Of a stretch of DNA of 64,000 bases, positions 24,767-34,703 are shown piece by piece. The notes below the pieces were generated by a model, which saw only the letters and a list, made by a program, of their open reading frames with translations, was not told the origin of the DNA and ran no database searches. Every line of letters starts with the position of its first letter. Positions within the stretch are counted from its first letter, which is position 1. Made by a program: the position numbers and the translations under genes. This stretch comes from Bradyrhizobium sp. CB82 (lineage in GTDB: Bacteria; Pseudomonadota; Alphaproteobacteria; Rhizobiales; Xanthobacteraceae): assembly GCF_029714405.1 (NCBI RefSeq), contig NZ_CP121650.1:868001-932000 (forward strand), given 5' to 3'.

Positions 24767-26689
24767 ATGAACCTCCAAGGAAGCCTCGAAGGCAAGAGCC
24801 GATATCATGAGGTCCATGCGCGCTCGCTGGCCGATCCCGAAGGCTTCTGGGCCGAGGCCGCCAAGGAGATCGACTGGATCGAGCCGGCGAAGAAGATTTT
24901 CGACCCCGCTCAGGGCACCTATGGCTGCTGGTTCGCCGGTGCCGTCGTCAACACCTGCTACAACGCGCTCGACCGCCACGTCGAACGCGGCCGCGCCGAC
25001 CAGCTCGCGCTGATCCATGATTCCCCGCTGACCAACGGCATCACCAGGTTTACCTACGCCGAACTTCTCAAAGAGGTGCAGGCGCTCGGCGCGGTCATGC
25101 AGGATTTCGGCGTTGCGAAGGGCGACCGCGTCCTCCTTTATATGCCGATGGTGCCGGAGGCGGTGGTCGCCATGCTCGCCTGTGCGCGCATCGGCGCGGT
25201 GCACTCGGTCGTGTTCGGCGGCTTTGCTGCCAAGGAGCTCGCCACCCGCATCGACGACGCGCAGCCGAAACTGATCCTCTCCGCAAGCTGCGGCATCGAG
25301 CCCGGCCGCATCGTGCAGTACAAGCCGCTGCTGGACGAGGCGATCAAGCTCGCGGCGGCGCAGCCGAAAGCCTGCATCATCCTGCAGCGTCCGCAGCACG
25401 TCTGCGAGCTGACTCCAAGCCGCGACTATGACTGGGCGAGCCTGCGCCGCAAGGCGCTGAACGACGGCAAGCGCGCGCCATGCGTGCCGGTCGCGGCCAC
25501 CGATCCGCTGTACATCCTCTACACGTCGGGCACGACAGGCATTCCCAAGGGCGTGGTGCGCGACAACGGCGGGCATCTTGTCGCGGTGAAATGGTCGATG
25601 TTCAACCTCTACGGGGTCAAGCCGGGCGAGGTGTGGTGGTGCGGTTCCGACATCGGCTGGGTGGTCGGCCACAGCTACATCGTCTACGGCCCGCTGATCC
25701 ATGGCGCGACCACGGTCATGTACGAGGGCAAGCCGGTCGGAACGCCCGACGCGGGTGCATTCTGGCGGGTGATAAGCGAACACAAGGCGGTGGCGCTGTT
25801 CACCGCGCCGACCGCGTTCCGCGCGATCCGGAAAGAAGATCCGGACGGAAAATTCATCCGGCAATATGACCTGTCGAAATTCCGCACGCTGTTCCTCGCC
25901 GGCGAGCGCGCCGATCCGCCGACGGTGGAATGGGCGGAAACGCAGTTGAAGGTGCCTGTCATCGACCACTGGTGGCAGACCGAGACCGGCTGGTGCATCG
26001 CCGGCAATCCGGTGGGCGTCGGCATGTTGCCGGTGAAGCACGGCTCGCCGACCGTGCCGATGCCGGGCTATCAGGTCGACGTGGTGGATGAGGCGGCCAA
26101 GCCCGTTGCCGCCAACACGATGGGCTCGATCGTCATCAAGCTGCCGATGCCGCCGGGCTGCCTGCCGACGCTTTGGAATCAGGACGCGCGTTTCAAGGAG
26201 GCCTATCTCACCGAATTCCCCGGCTACTACAAAACCTCCGATGCCGGCTACAAGGACGAGGACGGCTATGTCTGGGTCATGGGTCGTACCGACGACATCA
26301 TCAACGTCGCCGGCCACAGGCTGTCGACCGGCGGCATGGAGGAGATTCTCGCTTCGCATCCGGATGTCGCCGAATGCGCCGTTCTCGGCGTCAAGGACGC
26401 GATCAAGGGCGAGGTGCCTTGCGGCTTCCTGGTGCTGAAGGCGGGCGTCAAGCGCGCGCCAGCCGACATCGAAAAGGAGATCATCGCGCTGGTGCGCGAC
26501 AAGCTCGGCCCGGTCGCCGCCTTCAAGCTCGCCATCACCGTCGGCCGCCTGCCCAAGACGCGTTCCGGAAAAATTCTCCGCGGCACCATCAAGAAGATCG
26601 CCGATGGCGAGCCCTGGACCATGCCGGCCACCATCGAGGATCCCAAGGTGCTGGATGAAATCGGGGATGCGTTGAAGGGCAGGATGTGA
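24767..26689 (+). CDS. prpE: Propionyl-CoA synthetase
   Basis: The 640-residue AMP-forming acyl-CoA synthetase makes propionyl-CoA from propionate, ATP and CoA. It has the N-terminal ACAS segment with YHEVHARSLADPEGFWAEAA, the P-loop-like YILYTSGTTGIPKGVVR, the substrate-pocket region WWCGSDIGWVVGHSYIVYGPL, the LAGERADPPT and DHWWQTETGW motifs that separate PrpE from acetyl-CoA synthetase, and the C-terminal catalytic lysine motif PKTRSGKILRGT. The length matches the family. It stands alone, with 298 bases upstream holding only a worn hairpin repeat, so it is not part of a methylcitrate operon here. Confidence 0.88.
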   Translation: MNLQGSLEGKSRYHEVHARSLADPEGFWAEAAKEIDWIEPAKKIFDPAQGTYGCWFAGAVVNTCYNALDRHVERGRADQLALIHDSPLTNGITRFTYAELLKEVQALGAVMQDFGVAKGDRVLLYMPMVPEAVVAMLACARIGAVHSVVFGGFAAKELATRIDDAQPKLILSASCGIEPGRIVQYKPLLDEAIKLAAAQPKACIILQRPQHVCELTPSRDYDWASLRRKALNDGKRAPCVPVAATDPLYILYTSGTTGIPKGVVRDNGGHLVAVKWSMFNLYGVKPGEVWWCGSDIGWVVGHSYIVYGPLIHGATTVMYEGKPVGTPDAGAFWRVISEHKAVALFTAPTAFRAIRKEDPDGKFIRQYDLSKFRTLFLAGERADPPTVEWAETQLKVPVIDHWWQTETGWCIAGNPVGVGMLPVKHGSPTVPMPGYQVDVVDEAAKPVAANTMGSIVIKLPMPPGCLPTLWNQDARFKEAYLTEFPGYYKTSDAGYKDEDGYVWVMGRTDDIINVAGHRLSTGGMEEILASHPDVAECAVLGVKDAIKGEVPCGFLVLKAGVKRAPADIEKEIIALVRDKLGPVAAFKLAITVGRLPKTRSGKILRGTIKKIADGEPWTMPATIEDPKVLDEIGDALKGRM

Positions 26690-26851
26690 GGCGAAGTGCG
26701 TCCTTGCTGAGTACGAGGCTGTCGCCTGATCTCCTTTGTCATCACGCGCGAAGGCGGGCGATATCGAGATTTACAACATGCCGCAGCATATTTGCGGACT
26801 TACATTTTCCTCATTCCGCGCTACAGAGTGCCGGTACATCGAGGACCCCTT

Positions 26852-27121
26852 ATGCCCATCACGACCGCGTCGCGCCTTCTCACTGCCGTTCTGCTTGCGC
26901 TGGCCCTCGGCGCCTGCGCCGCGCGCAACCAGGCGCCGGTGGCGATGGGTAATGACGATGACGATGCCGTCTGCCAGAGCCGCGGCTATGCGCAAGGCTC
27001 GCCCGAGTACGTTGCCTGCCGCAAGGACCGCGATGTCCAGCGCAACGCTGCGATCGCCCGCGCCGACCGCCGCCAGCGCGATCTCGGCGAGTACATGCTG
27101 AACCATCCGGAGCGGCCATAG
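26852..27121 (+). CDS. Small lipoprotein of unknown function
   Basis: The 89-residue protein starts MPITTASRLLTAVLLALALGAC, a lipoprotein signal with lipobox LGAC, so Cys22 would be lipidated. The mature part contains a short acidic run (NDDDD) and two cysteines (AVCQSRG, VACRKD) spaced 15 residues apart, then a basic helix. It is probably attached to a membrane facing the periplasm. The family is not named with certainty. DUF6494 follows by 28 bases on the same strand. Confidence 0.65.
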   Translation: MPITTASRLLTAVLLALALGACAARNQAPVAMGNDDDDAVCQSRGYAQGSPEYVACRKDRDVQRNAAIARADRRQRDLGEYMLNHPERP

Positions 27122-27149
27122 GTCGCCTCGTCCACCCACGGAGGCCGTC

Positions 27150-27356
27150 ATGAACGAGGACAAGTTCAATACCAGCCTGCGTCAATTCCTGAAGCAAGTC
27201 GGCGTCACCTCGCAGCGTGAGATCGAGAAAGCCGTGCGCGATGCGATCGCATCAGGCAGGATCAAGGGCCACGCGAAGCTGAAGGCGAAGATGGTGTTGA
27301 CGATCGACAGCCTCGGACTTAGCCATGAGGTGAAGGACGAGATCGAGCTCGGGTAA
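27150..27356 (+). CDS. DUF6494 family protein
   Basis: This 68-residue cytosolic protein reads MNEDKFNTSLRQFLKQVGV then TSQREIEKAVRDAIASG and KAKMVLTIDSLGLSHEV, the full DUF6494 pattern. It is short, helical and conserved in many proteobacteria, with no known function. GGAGGCCGTC before the ATG is a good ribosome site. It lies 28 bases after the lipoprotein gene and may share its message. Confidence 0.8.
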   Translation: MNEDKFNTSLRQFLKQVGVTSQREIEKAVRDAIASGRIKGHAKLKAKMVLTIDSLGLSHEVKDEIELG

Positions 27357-28047
27357 GCTTTAGTTGGACTTGGCAGATGCGGTCAGCACCCGCCCGCTCT
27401 CTGCACACCCGCGAAAGCGCGTGATCGAGTGCGCCATCGCGTATCACACAATGGCGGCGACCTCCGCATTGCAAAAACCGTGTTTGCCAGGTGAGGACTT
27501 GCGCGAACCTCTGATAGCCGCGCTCTGTCGACGGGCAAAACGCCCGGCCAGGTTTCGCGACCGGCATTTTTCGCGTCCATCGAAATTCCGATACTGCGTA
27601 TCAAAGAGGCGAAGGCGCGCGAATGCGGCGGAGAGTCTGGATGATCACGACAGGATTTGCGGATGTATCGGGAGCTTCGTGAGGATCGGCCAGCGCAGCC
27701 CTGATACGGCGCGGCTTCTCCACGGAATTATGTATTACGGAAATTCATAGTTATCGTATTGATGCCGTCCCGGTCCTGAAACTGGAGCGGATGTCATGCG
27801 AGTATCGATCTATCGCCGTCACACCGAGGAGCCGCGTTCGCGCGGCGTGTCGAAGGGTGAGGCGGAGGGGGCCTTCATCCTTCGAGACCCGCGCTTCTCT
27901 GGATGACGTCCGACAGCGCTGGCAACGACGCTGTGTGCGGACGCGCTATGCCCTCCCAACGTCGTCGCGGCTTTTCGTCAGCACGACGGCGCAAGCTCGG
28001 TGCACGGCTTTCGCTCACGAGGATTCGTCGAGCTATCCGGCAGATGA
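27357..28047. other. Non-coding gap of about 690 bases
   Basis: Both strands were read. The open frames here (such as one of 128 codons from 27364) have irregular codon use and no recognisable motif, so I call no gene. A fragment of the 'cttcgagaccc' repeat is present near 27875. The rest shows nothing assignable. Confidence 0.5.
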
Positions 28048-28081
28048 CAAAATAAAAACGCGGCGGATTGCTCCGCCGCGT
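28048..28081 (-). terminator. Intrinsic terminator of trcR
   Basis: The stem cgcggcgga/tccgccgcg (28059-28067 with 28072-28080) has loop ttgc. On the minus strand it is followed by TTTTTATTTT (28058-28048). It lies about 30 bases after the trcR stop codon, a classic Rho-independent terminator. Confidence 0.85.
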
Positions 28082-28111
28082 TCAAATCGATTTCGGAGGA
28101 GGCAGTGAAGC

Positions 28112-28804
28112 CTACTCCTCGTCCTCCTGCTTCTTGCCGCCGAGCGTCTTCAGCTTGGCGAACACGGCGTCGACGTTGAGGTCGTCGCTGCTCTTCTCCG
28201 CCGGCTCGTATTCGTCCTTCTTCGTGGTCTCGGAGGCCGGCAGCAGGGTGGCGCCGCCATAGGCAGCGTCGACCGGTTTTTCCTTGGCTGCGCGTGCCAC
28301 CTCGAAATCGAGCTCGATCTGCGAGCAGAGGCCGAGGGTGACGGGGTCGATCGGCGTCAGCGCCGAGGTGTTCCAATGGGTGCGGTCGCGCACGCTCGCG
28401 ATCGTGCTCTTGGTCGTGCCGACCAGGCGCATGATCTGGGCGTCCTTCAATTCGGCGTGGTTACGCAGCAGCCAGAGGATGGCGCTCGGGCGCTCGTGGC
28501 GGCGCGAGACCGGGGTGTAGCGCGGCCCCTTGCGCTTGGGCTGGGGCGGCAGCACCACCTTGCTCTCCTGGAGGCGGAGCCGGTAGTCGGGGTTCTTCTC
28601 GCCCTTCTCGATCTCCTCGCGGGTCAACTGGCCGTTGGAGAGGGGATCCATGCCCTTGATGCCTTGGGCGGCGTCGCCGTCGGCGATCGCGCGCACCTCC
28701 AGCGGGTGCATCTTGGTGAAATCGGCAACCTGGTCGAAGGTCAGCGCCGTGTTGTCGAGCAGCCAGACGGCGGTCGCCTTGGGCATCAGAGGTGCGTTGC
28801 TCAT
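28112..28804 (-). CDS. trcR: Cell-cycle transcriptional regulator TrcR (DUF1013)
   Basis: The 230-residue protein contains the DUF1013 sequence: ATAVWLLDNTALTFDQVADF, KMHPLEVRAIADGDA, GIKGMDPLSNGQLTREEIEKGE, and RHERPSAILWLLRNHAELKDAQIMRLVGTT followed by SALTPIDPVTLGLCSQIELD. TrcR is an alphaproteobacterial regulator tied to cell-cycle gene expression. The C-terminus is acidic and ends in DEE. AAAGGAG is seven bases before the ATG at 28804, which rules out the longer 248-codon frame. It is divergent from ispH and ends at a strong terminator. Confidence 0.88.
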   Translation of the reverse strand: MSNAPLMPKATAVWLLDNTALTFDQVADFTKMHPLEVRAIADGDAAQGIKGMDPLSNGQLTREEIEKGEKNPDYRLRLQESKVVLPPQPKRKGPRYTPVSRRHERPSAILWLLRNHAELKDAQIMRLVGTTKSTIASVRDRTHWNTSALTPIDPVTLGLCSQIELDFEVARAAKEKPVDAAYGGATLLPASETTKKDEYEPAEKSSDDLNVDAVFAKLKTLGGKKQEDEE

Positions 28805-28881
28805 GGCAAATCTCCTTTGTGCTTCGCCCACCCCTCTGGAGGCGAAACCGGTGGTCATCAGCGATGACGGGAATTAACGCC

Positions 28882-28911
28882 TATATAAGCCGTCATGGGG
28901 CAATTACGCAA
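28882..28911 (-). promoter_or_regulatory. Probable trcR promoter
   Basis: On the minus strand a -35-like TTGCGT and a -10-like TATATA are separated by 18 bases, about 80 bases before the trcR ATG. The match is moderate and housekeeping-sigma-like. On the plus strand a TTGACA at 28934-28939 faces ispH, but no good -10 follows at normal spacing. Confidence 0.4.
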
Positions 28912-29060
28912 TGGTTCTGCTATAGATAGTGCCTTGACAGCGCCCGAAAGGGGGCCCAAGTCCGTGTAAAGTCCGAGCAGACCGTACCTAGGCCCTATTC
29001 CATCCATCGACCGCGCCCCGGCCTTTTGCCCGAGGGGTGATTCGGTCCCGAGATCGCTTC

Positions 29061-30029
29061 ATGTCAGCCAAACCAGACCTCAAGATCGTGCTTTGTTCTC
29101 CCCGCGGCTTCTGCGCGGGCGTGGTGCGGGCCATCGACACCGTCGAACGTGCGCTCGATAAGTACGGCGCCCCGGTCTATGTTCGCCATGAGATTGTGCA
29201 CAACAAGTATGTCGTCGATGGGTTGAAGAAGAAGGGCGCCATTTTCGTCGAGGAGCTGGCCGAAATCCCCGAAAATACCACCGCCCCGGTGGTGTTCTCG
29301 GCCCACGGCGTGCCAAAGTCGGTTCCAGCCGACGCGCAGTCGCGCAACCTGTTCTCGCTGGATGCGACCTGCCCGCTGGTGACCAAGGTTCATCGCGAGG
29401 CCGCGATCCATTTCAAGCGCGGCCGCGAGATCTTCCTGATCGGCCATTCCCATCACCCCGAGGTGGTCGGCACGCTTGGCCAGCTTCCGCCCGGTGCCGT
29501 GACCCTGATCGAGACCGCCGAGGATGCCAAGACCATCACGCCGAAGGACCCGAACAACCTCGCCTTCGTGACCCAGACTACGCTTTCGATCGATGACACC
29601 GCGGAGATCGTGGCGCTCTTGAAGGAGCGCTTTCCGAACATCAACGGGCCGCACAAGGAAGACATCTGCTACGCCACCACCAATCGCCAGCTCGCGGTGA
29701 AGAAGGTGGCGCCGGTGGTGGACGCGCTGATCGTGGTCGGCGCGCCGAACTCGTCGAACTCGCAGCGCCTGCGCGAGGTCGCCGAGCGCGAAGGCTGCAG
29801 GGTCGCCGTGCTGGCGCAGCGCGCCGCCGACATCGACTGGGACAAGTTCGGCAACATCGAGAGCCTCGGCATCACCGCAGGTGCATCCGCGCCCGAAGTG
29901 ATCGTCGAGGAGATCATGGACGCTTTCGCCGAGCGCTACACGCTTCATGTCGAGACGGTCTCGGCCGCGGAAGAGAACGAGTTCTTCCCGCTGCCGCGCT
30001 CGGTGCGCCCCGAAGCCGCTGCCGAGTAG
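29061..30029 (+). CDS. ispH: 4-hydroxy-3-methylbut-2-enyl diphosphate reductase
   Basis: The 322-residue enzyme carries out the last step of the MEP pathway, giving IPP and DMAPP. The three conserved cysteines for the Fe-S cluster are Cys18 (SPRGFCAG), the one in DATCPLVTK and the one in DICYATTNR. The histidine motifs RHEIVHN, SAHGVP and GHSHHPE are also present. The start at 29061 gives the family's usual short lead; an in-frame ATG at 29037 adds eight residues. It is followed six bases later by thrB. Confidence 0.97.
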   Translation: MSAKPDLKIVLCSPRGFCAGVVRAIDTVERALDKYGAPVYVRHEIVHNKYVVDGLKKKGAIFVEELAEIPENTTAPVVFSAHGVPKSVPADAQSRNLFSLDATCPLVTKVHREAAIHFKRGREIFLIGHSHHPEVVGTLGQLPPGAVTLIETAEDAKTITPKDPNNLAFVTQTTLSIDDTAEIVALLKERFPNINGPHKEDICYATTNRQLAVKKVAPVVDALIVVGAPNSSNSQRLREVAEREGCRVAVLAQRAADIDWDKFGNIESLGITAGASAPEVIVEEIMDAFAERYTLHVETVSAAEENEFFPLPRSVRPEAAAE

Positions 30030-30035
30030 TCTTGT

Positions 30036-31019
30036 ATGGCGGTCTACACCGACGTCGCCGCCGACGAGCTTGCGGATTACCTGAGCGAATATGATCTCGG
30101 CGAATTGCTCTCCTACAAGGGCATCGCCGAGGGCGTCGAGAATTCCAACTTCCTGCTGCACACCAGCAAGGGCTCGTTCATCCTCACGCTCTATGAGAAG
30201 CGCGTGGCGAAGAACGACCTGCCGTTCTTCCTCGCGCTGATGACGCATCTCGCCGAGCACGGTATCAACTGTCCCTTGCCGGTGAAGGCGAAGGACGGCA
30301 AGGCGCTGCACGAACTCGCGGGACGGCCTGCGGCGATCATCACCTTTCTCGAGGGCATTTGGCCGCGCAAGCCGAACGCCACGCATTGCGCGGGCGTCGG
30401 CGACGCGCTGGCGAAGATGCATCTGGCCGGCGCCAATTTCGCGGCTCGGCGCGACAACGCGCTCTCGGTGTCCGGCTGGCGGCCGTTGTTCGATTCGGCC
30501 GCCGCCCGCGCCGACGAGGTGCAGATTGGATTGCGTGCGTTCCTTGAAACCGAGCTCGACTATCTCTCGAGCGGTGTCTGGCCGAACAACCTGCCCGAGG
30601 GCGTGATCCACGCCGACCTGTTCAACGACAATGTCTTCTTCCTCGGCGACCAGCTCTCAGGGATTATCGACTTCACCTTCGCCTGCAACGACATGTTCGC
30701 CTATGACATCGCCATCTGTCTCAATGCCTGGTGCTTCGAGCCGGATCATTCCTTCAACGTCACCAAGGCGCGCGCCTTCCTCAATGCCTATGGGCGTGTG
30801 CGAAAGTTGACTGAGGCGGAGGAAGCCGCGCTACCACTGCTGGCGCGAGGTGCGGCGATCCGCTTCCTGCTGACACGGCTGGTCGACTGGCTCAACGTGC
30901 CGCCGGGCGCGCTGGTGCGCCCCAAGGACCCGCTCGAATACGTCCGCAAGCTACGCTTCCACCAGAGCGTTTCGAGCGTGCGCGACTATGGCCTCTTGCC
31001 CTCGGGACTAGTCGCGTGA
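30036..31019 (+). CDS. thrB: Homoserine kinase
   Basis: The 327-residue protein matches the aminoglycoside-phosphotransferase-like ThrB family: [22 protein letters not shown], then [28 protein letters not shown], with the catalytic loop [14 protein letters not shown] and [19 protein letters not shown] for metal binding. It phosphorylates homoserine in threonine synthesis. This is the APH-fold form, as in Pseudomonas and rhizobia, and not the GHMP form. It starts six bases after ispH and its TGA overlaps the GTG start of rnhA by four bases, so ispH, thrB and rnhA form an operon. Confidence 0.95.
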   Translation: MAVYTDVAADELADYLSEYDLGELLSYKGIAEGVENSNFLLHTSKGSFILTLYEKRVAKNDLPFFLALMTHLAEHGINCPLPVKAKDGKALHELAGRPAAIITFLEGIWPRKPNATHCAGVGDALAKMHLAGANFAARRDNALSVSGWRPLFDSAAARADEVQIGLRAFLETELDYLSSGVWPNNLPEGVIHADLFNDNVFFLGDQLSGIIDFTFACNDMFAYDIAICLNAWCFEPDHSFNVTKARAFLNAYGRVRKLTEAEEAALPLLARGAAIRFLLTRLVDWLNVPPGALVRPKDPLEYVRKLRFHQSVSSVRDYGLLPSGLVA

Positions 31020-31480
31020 GCGAGCTGCCCAATGTCATGATCTTCACGGATGGCGCGTGCTCGGGAAATCCCGGGCCCGGCGGCTGGGGCGCGATCCTGA
31101 GGTTTGGCGACAAGGAGAAAGAGCTGAACGGCGGCGAGCGCCACACCACCAACAACCAGATGGAGTTGATGGCGGCGATCTCGGCGCTGGAGGCGCTGAA
31201 GAAGCCCTGCACCGTCGATCTCTACACCGACAGTCAATATGTCCGGCAGGGCATCACCGGCTGGATCCATGGCTGGAAGCGCAATGGCTGGCGCACCGCC
31301 GACAAGAAGCCGGTGAAGAACGTCGAGCTCTGGCAGCGCCTCGACGCCGCGCTGAAGGCGCATGAGGTGCGCTGGCACTGGATCAAGGGTCACGCCGGCC
31401 ACCCCGAAAACGAGCGCGCCGATCAACTCGCGCGCGACGGGATTGCGATGGCGAGGCTGCAGCAGCGGGTGAGGGAGTAG
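31016..31480 (+). CDS. rnhA: Ribonuclease HI
   Basis: The 154-residue enzyme degrades RNA in RNA-DNA hybrids. All catalytic residues are visible: Asp12 ([11 protein letters not shown]), Glu50 ([10 protein letters not shown]), Asp72 (LYTDSQYV), His126 ([10 protein letters not shown]) and Asp136 (ERADQLAR). The basic protrusion [16 protein letters not shown] is typical of type I. It starts at a GTG overlapping the thrB stop (GTGA). A palindromic hairpin lies downstream at 31607. Confidence 0.97.
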   Translation: MSELPNVMIFTDGACSGNPGPGGWGAILRFGDKEKELNGGERHTTNNQMELMAAISALEALKKPCTVDLYTDSQYVRQGITGWIHGWKRNGWRTADKKPVKNVELWQRLDAALKAHEVRWHWIKGHAGHPENERADQLARDGIAMARLQQRVRE

Positions 31481-31606
31481 AGCGAGCCACGCGCCCCCGT
31501 CATCGTCGCAGAAGTCGCACACCCTCAGGCGTCATCGCCCGACTCGACCGGGCGATCCAGTACGCTGCGGCAGTCGTCGTGGATCTCGAAGCCTCTGGAA
31601 TACTGG

Positions 31607-31628
31607 ATGCCCCGCTTTCGCGGGGCAT
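31607..31628. repeat. Intergenic hairpin atgccccgc/gcggggcat
   Basis: A perfect 9-bp stem with loop tttc lies between the convergent rnhA and peroxiredoxin genes. No T-run follows on either strand, so it is a repeat-type hairpin. It may help limit read-through. Confidence 0.55.
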
Positions 31629-31658
31629 GACAGCGTCAGATTTGAAAGGGTGTCCGCC

Positions 31659-32144
31659 TTACAGCTGCCCAAGCAGCGTATCGCCGCCGGAAACCTCGAC
31701 CTTGCCGGGCATTGCCTCGAGGTTCAGCTTCTTCACCACGCCGTCCTCGACCAGCATCGAGTAGCGTTTGGAGCGGATACCGAGACCGTTGGCGGAGGCA
31801 TCTAACTCCATGCCGATCGCCTTGGTGAAGTCGGCATTGCCGTCGGCCAGGAAGGTCGCCTCGTCACGCTGGTCGGTGTCGCGCTTCCAGGCGTTCATCA
31901 CGAAGGCATCGTTGACCGAGACGATCGCGATGGTGTCGACGCCCTTGTCCTTCATGGCATAGGCGTTGAGAAAGATGCTCGGCAGATGCATCTTGTGGCA
32001 GGTGCCGGTGTAGGCGCCGGGCACCGCGAACAGCGCGACTTTCTTGCCCTTGAAGATGTCGTCGGTCGATTTGACCTGCGGACCGTCCGCCGTCATCACG
32101 CGGAATTTCGCCTCGGGCAGCTTGTCGCCAATCTGGATCGCCAT
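31659..32144 (-). CDS. Peroxiredoxin (Prx5-type, single cysteine)
   Basis: The 161-residue thiol peroxidase has the active site VPGAYTGTCHKMHLP with peroxidatic Cys49, preceded by the thioredoxin-fold motif KKVALFAVPG, then the conserved DTIAIVSVNDAFVMNAW segment. Cys49 is the only cysteine, so reduction must come from an external thiol such as glutathione, as in Prx5-like proteins of proteobacteria. Three consecutive ATGs are available; GGGAG lies seven bases before the third (32144). It precedes DUF924 on the same strand in map order but is the last of the set, ending near the rnhA convergence. Confidence 0.9.
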   Translation of the reverse strand: MAIQIGDKLPEAKFRVMTADGPQVKSTDDIFKGKKVALFAVPGAYTGTCHKMHLPSIFLNAYAMKDKGVDTIAIVSVNDAFVMNAWKRDTDQRDEATFLADGNADFTKAIGMELDASANGLGIRSKRYSMLVEDGVVKKLNLEAMPGKVEVSGGDTLLGQL

Positions 32145-32253
32145 CATCATTCTCCCTGGAAAATCGGTTCCGCTTTGTAGACCGGGCGGCCGGGCCGCAC
32201 AATATTTGCGATGCGCAAAGCGGCAGGGTTCGTCGTCCTTCACCGTGATGTCA

Positions 32254-32808
32254 TCAGCCGGAGAAGTTGCCCTCATCCAGGAACGCCTGCTCGTCCGGCG
32301 TGGAGCTGCGGCCGAGGATGCGATTGCGATGTGGGAAGCGGCCGAACCGGCGGATGATGTCAGCGTGCTCCTCGGCGTATTTCAGGTTGTCGCTGCCGTC
32401 GACTTTCCGGAACAGCGCCACGCAGTGCAGCTGGTCCGCGAGATGCTCGGAATGCATGAAGGGCATGTAGAGGAATTCGCGCAAGGCCGGGTCGACCCGT
32501 TCGTCTGTACCACGCGCCAGCGCACGCCGCGCCACCTCGCGGGCCTGCCCATCGCTCGCATAGGTCAGCGCGTCGCCGCGGAACATGTTGCGGGGAAACT
32601 GGTCGAGCACGATGACGAGCGCCAGCGCGCCGTCATCGCTCGCTTCCCACGACGACAAGTCCCCATTCGCCGCGCGCCGCCACAGTTCGAGAAAGCGGCT
32701 CCGGATTTCGGCATCGAAATCATCGTCGCGCTTGTACCAGCGGTCGCCGCCCGCCTCGCGCCAGAAGGCGAGAACGCCTCCTGGGGTGATGTCGTCGACC
32801 TCGGTCAT
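32254..32808 (-). CDS. DUF924 family protein
   Basis: The 184-residue helical protein contains VLAFWREAGGDRWYKRDDDFDAEI, ALALVIVLDQFPRNMFRGDALTYASD and FLYMPFMHSEHLADQ, a full DUF924 pattern (TPR-like helical fold). Function is unknown. The ATG at 32808 starts the conserved domain; a longer in-frame start at 32883 lies inside the upstream fadD gene. It begins 16 bases after fadD ends, so they are probably co-transcribed. Confidence 0.88.
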   Translation of the reverse strand: MTEVDDITPGGVLAFWREAGGDRWYKRDDDFDAEIRSRFLELWRRAANGDLSSWEASDDGALALVIVLDQFPRNMFRGDALTYASDGQAREVARRALARGTDERVDPALREFLYMPFMHSEHLADQLHCVALFRKVDGSDNLKYAEEHADIIRRFGRFPHRNRILGRSSTPDEQAFLDEGNFSG

Positions 32809-32824
32809 CACGGAAAGGCCGTGG

Positions 32825-34510
32825 CTACGCCGCCTCGGCCTTCTTCTCGTCGCGGAGCTGCCGGCGCAAAATCTTGCCGACATTGGTCTTCGGCAACTCG
32901 GTCCGGAACTCGATGTGCTTGGGCACCTTGTAGCCGGTGAGCTGCTCGTGACAGAACTTGATCACGTCCTCGGCCGTCAGGTTCGGATCCTTCTTCACCA
33001 CGAACGCCTTCACCGCCTCGCCCGACTTCGCATCGGGAATGCCGATCACGGCGCATTCGAGCACGCCCGGATGGCTTGCGATCACTTCCTCGATCTCGTT
33101 CGGATAGACGTTGAAGCCCGAGACCAGGATCATGTCCTTCTTGCGATCGACGATCTTGATGTAGCCCTTCTCGTCCATCACGCCGATGTCGCCGGTGCGG
33201 AAATAGCCGTCCGCCGTCATCACCTTCGCGGTCTCCTCGGGCCTGTTCCAGTAGCCCGACATCACCTGCGGGCCCTTGGCGCAGATTTCGCCGGGCTGTC
33301 CCAGCGCCACCTCGTTGCCGTCGTCGTCGCGGATCGAGATCCAGGTCGAGGGCACGGGAATGCCGATCGACCCGGAGAACTCGCTCGTGGTCGCCGGATT
33401 GCAGGTGAGGGTCGGCGCGGTCTCCGACAGGCCGTAGCCTTCGGCGATGAAGCAGCCGGTCACCGCCTTCCACTGCTCGGCGACCGGGCGCTGCACGGCC
33501 ATGCCGCCGCCATTGGAGATCTTCAGCTTGGAGAAGTCGAGCTTCTTGAAATCGGGATGGTGCATCAGGCCGTTGTAGAGCGTGTTGACCGCCGGGAAGC
33601 TGTTGACCTGGTACTTCGCCAGCTCCTTGATGAAGCCGGGGATGTCGCGCGGGTTGGGGATCAGCAGATTGCAGCCGCCGGCACGTACCGCCAGCAGGTA
33701 GCAGGCCGTCAGCGCAAAGATGTGATAGAGCGGGAGCGCGCAGACGATCAGAAGCTGGTCGATCTGCGGCGGCGCGGCAAGCGCCGGTTGAAGCCAGGCG
33801 TCGTTCTGCAGCACGTTGGCGACGATGTTGCGGTGAAGCAGCGTCGCGCCTTTGGAGACGCCGGTCGTGCCGCCGGTATATTGCAGGAAAGCGACGTCGC
33901 CGGGCGATAGTTTCGGCTTGTTGAAGGTCGCGCTGCGGCCTGCCGCCAGCGCATCGTTGAAGGCGGTCGCGCCCGGCAGCGAATAGGCCGGCACCATTTT
34001 CTTCACCCGGCGAACGACGAGATTGACGATCACGCCCTTGAAGCCGAGAAGGTCGCCCATGCTCGCGATGATGACGTGCTTGACGGACGTCTTGGTGATC
34101 ACCTGCTCGACGGTATGGGCAAAATTCTCCAGCACGATGATGGCTTCGGCGCCGGAGTCCTTGAGCTGGTGCTCGAGCTCGCGCGGCGTGTAGAGCGGGT
34201 TGACGTTGACGACCGCGAAGCCGGCGCGCAGCACGGCCGCGGTCGCGACCGGATATTGCAGCACGTTCGGCATCATGATCGCGACGCGCGCGCCGCGTTG
34301 CAGGCCGCGGCTCTGCAAATAGGAGGCAAGCGCCAGCGACATCTGATCGAGGTCGCGGTAGCTGATCGCCTTGTCCATGCAGATGAAGGCCTTGCGGTCG
34401 GCGAACTTCGCAAAGCTCTCCTCCAGGAGGTCGACCAGCGAGGCGTATTGCGTCGGCTCGATATCGGCGGGCACGCCGGGCGGATATTGTTTGAGCCAGA
34501 TGCGCTCCAT
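32825..34510 (-). CDS. fadD: Long-chain fatty-acid-CoA ligase
   Basis: The 561-residue AMP-forming enzyme activates long-chain fatty acids to acyl-CoA for beta-oxidation. Signatures are the ATP/AMP motif LQYTGGTTGVSKGATLLHRN, the adenylation motif GYGLSETAPTLTCN, GYFRTGDIG, and DRKKDMILVSGFNVYPNE, the FACS motif. The C-terminal lysine motif LPKTNVGKILRRQLR is present. The start MERIWLKQYPPGVPADI is the usual FadD start, with GGGGAATACC before it. It may be the first gene of the fadD-DUF924 pair. Confidence 0.92.
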   Translation of the reverse strand: MERIWLKQYPPGVPADIEPTQYASLVDLLEESFAKFADRKAFICMDKAISYRDLDQMSLALASYLQSRGLQRGARVAIMMPNVLQYPVATAAVLRAGFAVVNVNPLYTPRELEHQLKDSGAEAIIVLENFAHTVEQVITKTSVKHVIIASMGDLLGFKGVIVNLVVRRVKKMVPAYSLPGATAFNDALAAGRSATFNKPKLSPGDVAFLQYTGGTTGVSKGATLLHRNIVANVLQNDAWLQPALAAPPQIDQLLIVCALPLYHIFALTACYLLAVRAGGCNLLIPNPRDIPGFIKELAKYQVNSFPAVNTLYNGLMHHPDFKKLDFSKLKISNGGGMAVQRPVAEQWKAVTGCFIAEGYGLSETAPTLTCNPATTSEFSGSIGIPVPSTWISIRDDDGNEVALGQPGEICAKGPQVMSGYWNRPEETAKVMTADGYFRTGDIGVMDEKGYIKIVDRKKDMILVSGFNVYPNEIEEVIASHPGVLECAVIGIPDAKSGEAVKAFVVKKDPNLTAEDVIKFCHEQLTGYKVPKHIEFRTELPKTNVGKILRRQLRDEKKAEAA

Positions 34511-34703
34511 AGGTATTCCCCTCCTAAACCAGAGCCCGATGTGTCTCGGGCTTGCCTCGTTGCACGCAGTATCGAGCCTGTCGCAACCGGTGGCAAGCGT
34601 TTGAGGCTTAGGACTATGGCCCCGACGTGGCTACTTGAAACGTCGCAAGCGGCGCTTGTCGCAGTTGCGAAATGCGGGAGCAGCCGTCCGCCGGCGCGTG
34701 CCG

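Noticed and set aside
27791..28108. Open frame of about 105 codons between the DUF6494 gene and the trcR terminator
   Set aside because: Irregular codon use, includes the trcR terminator and a dispersed repeat fragment, and has no ribosome site.
28934..28939. TTGACA as an ispH -35 box
   Set aside because: No acceptable -10 sequence is found 16-18 bases downstream.
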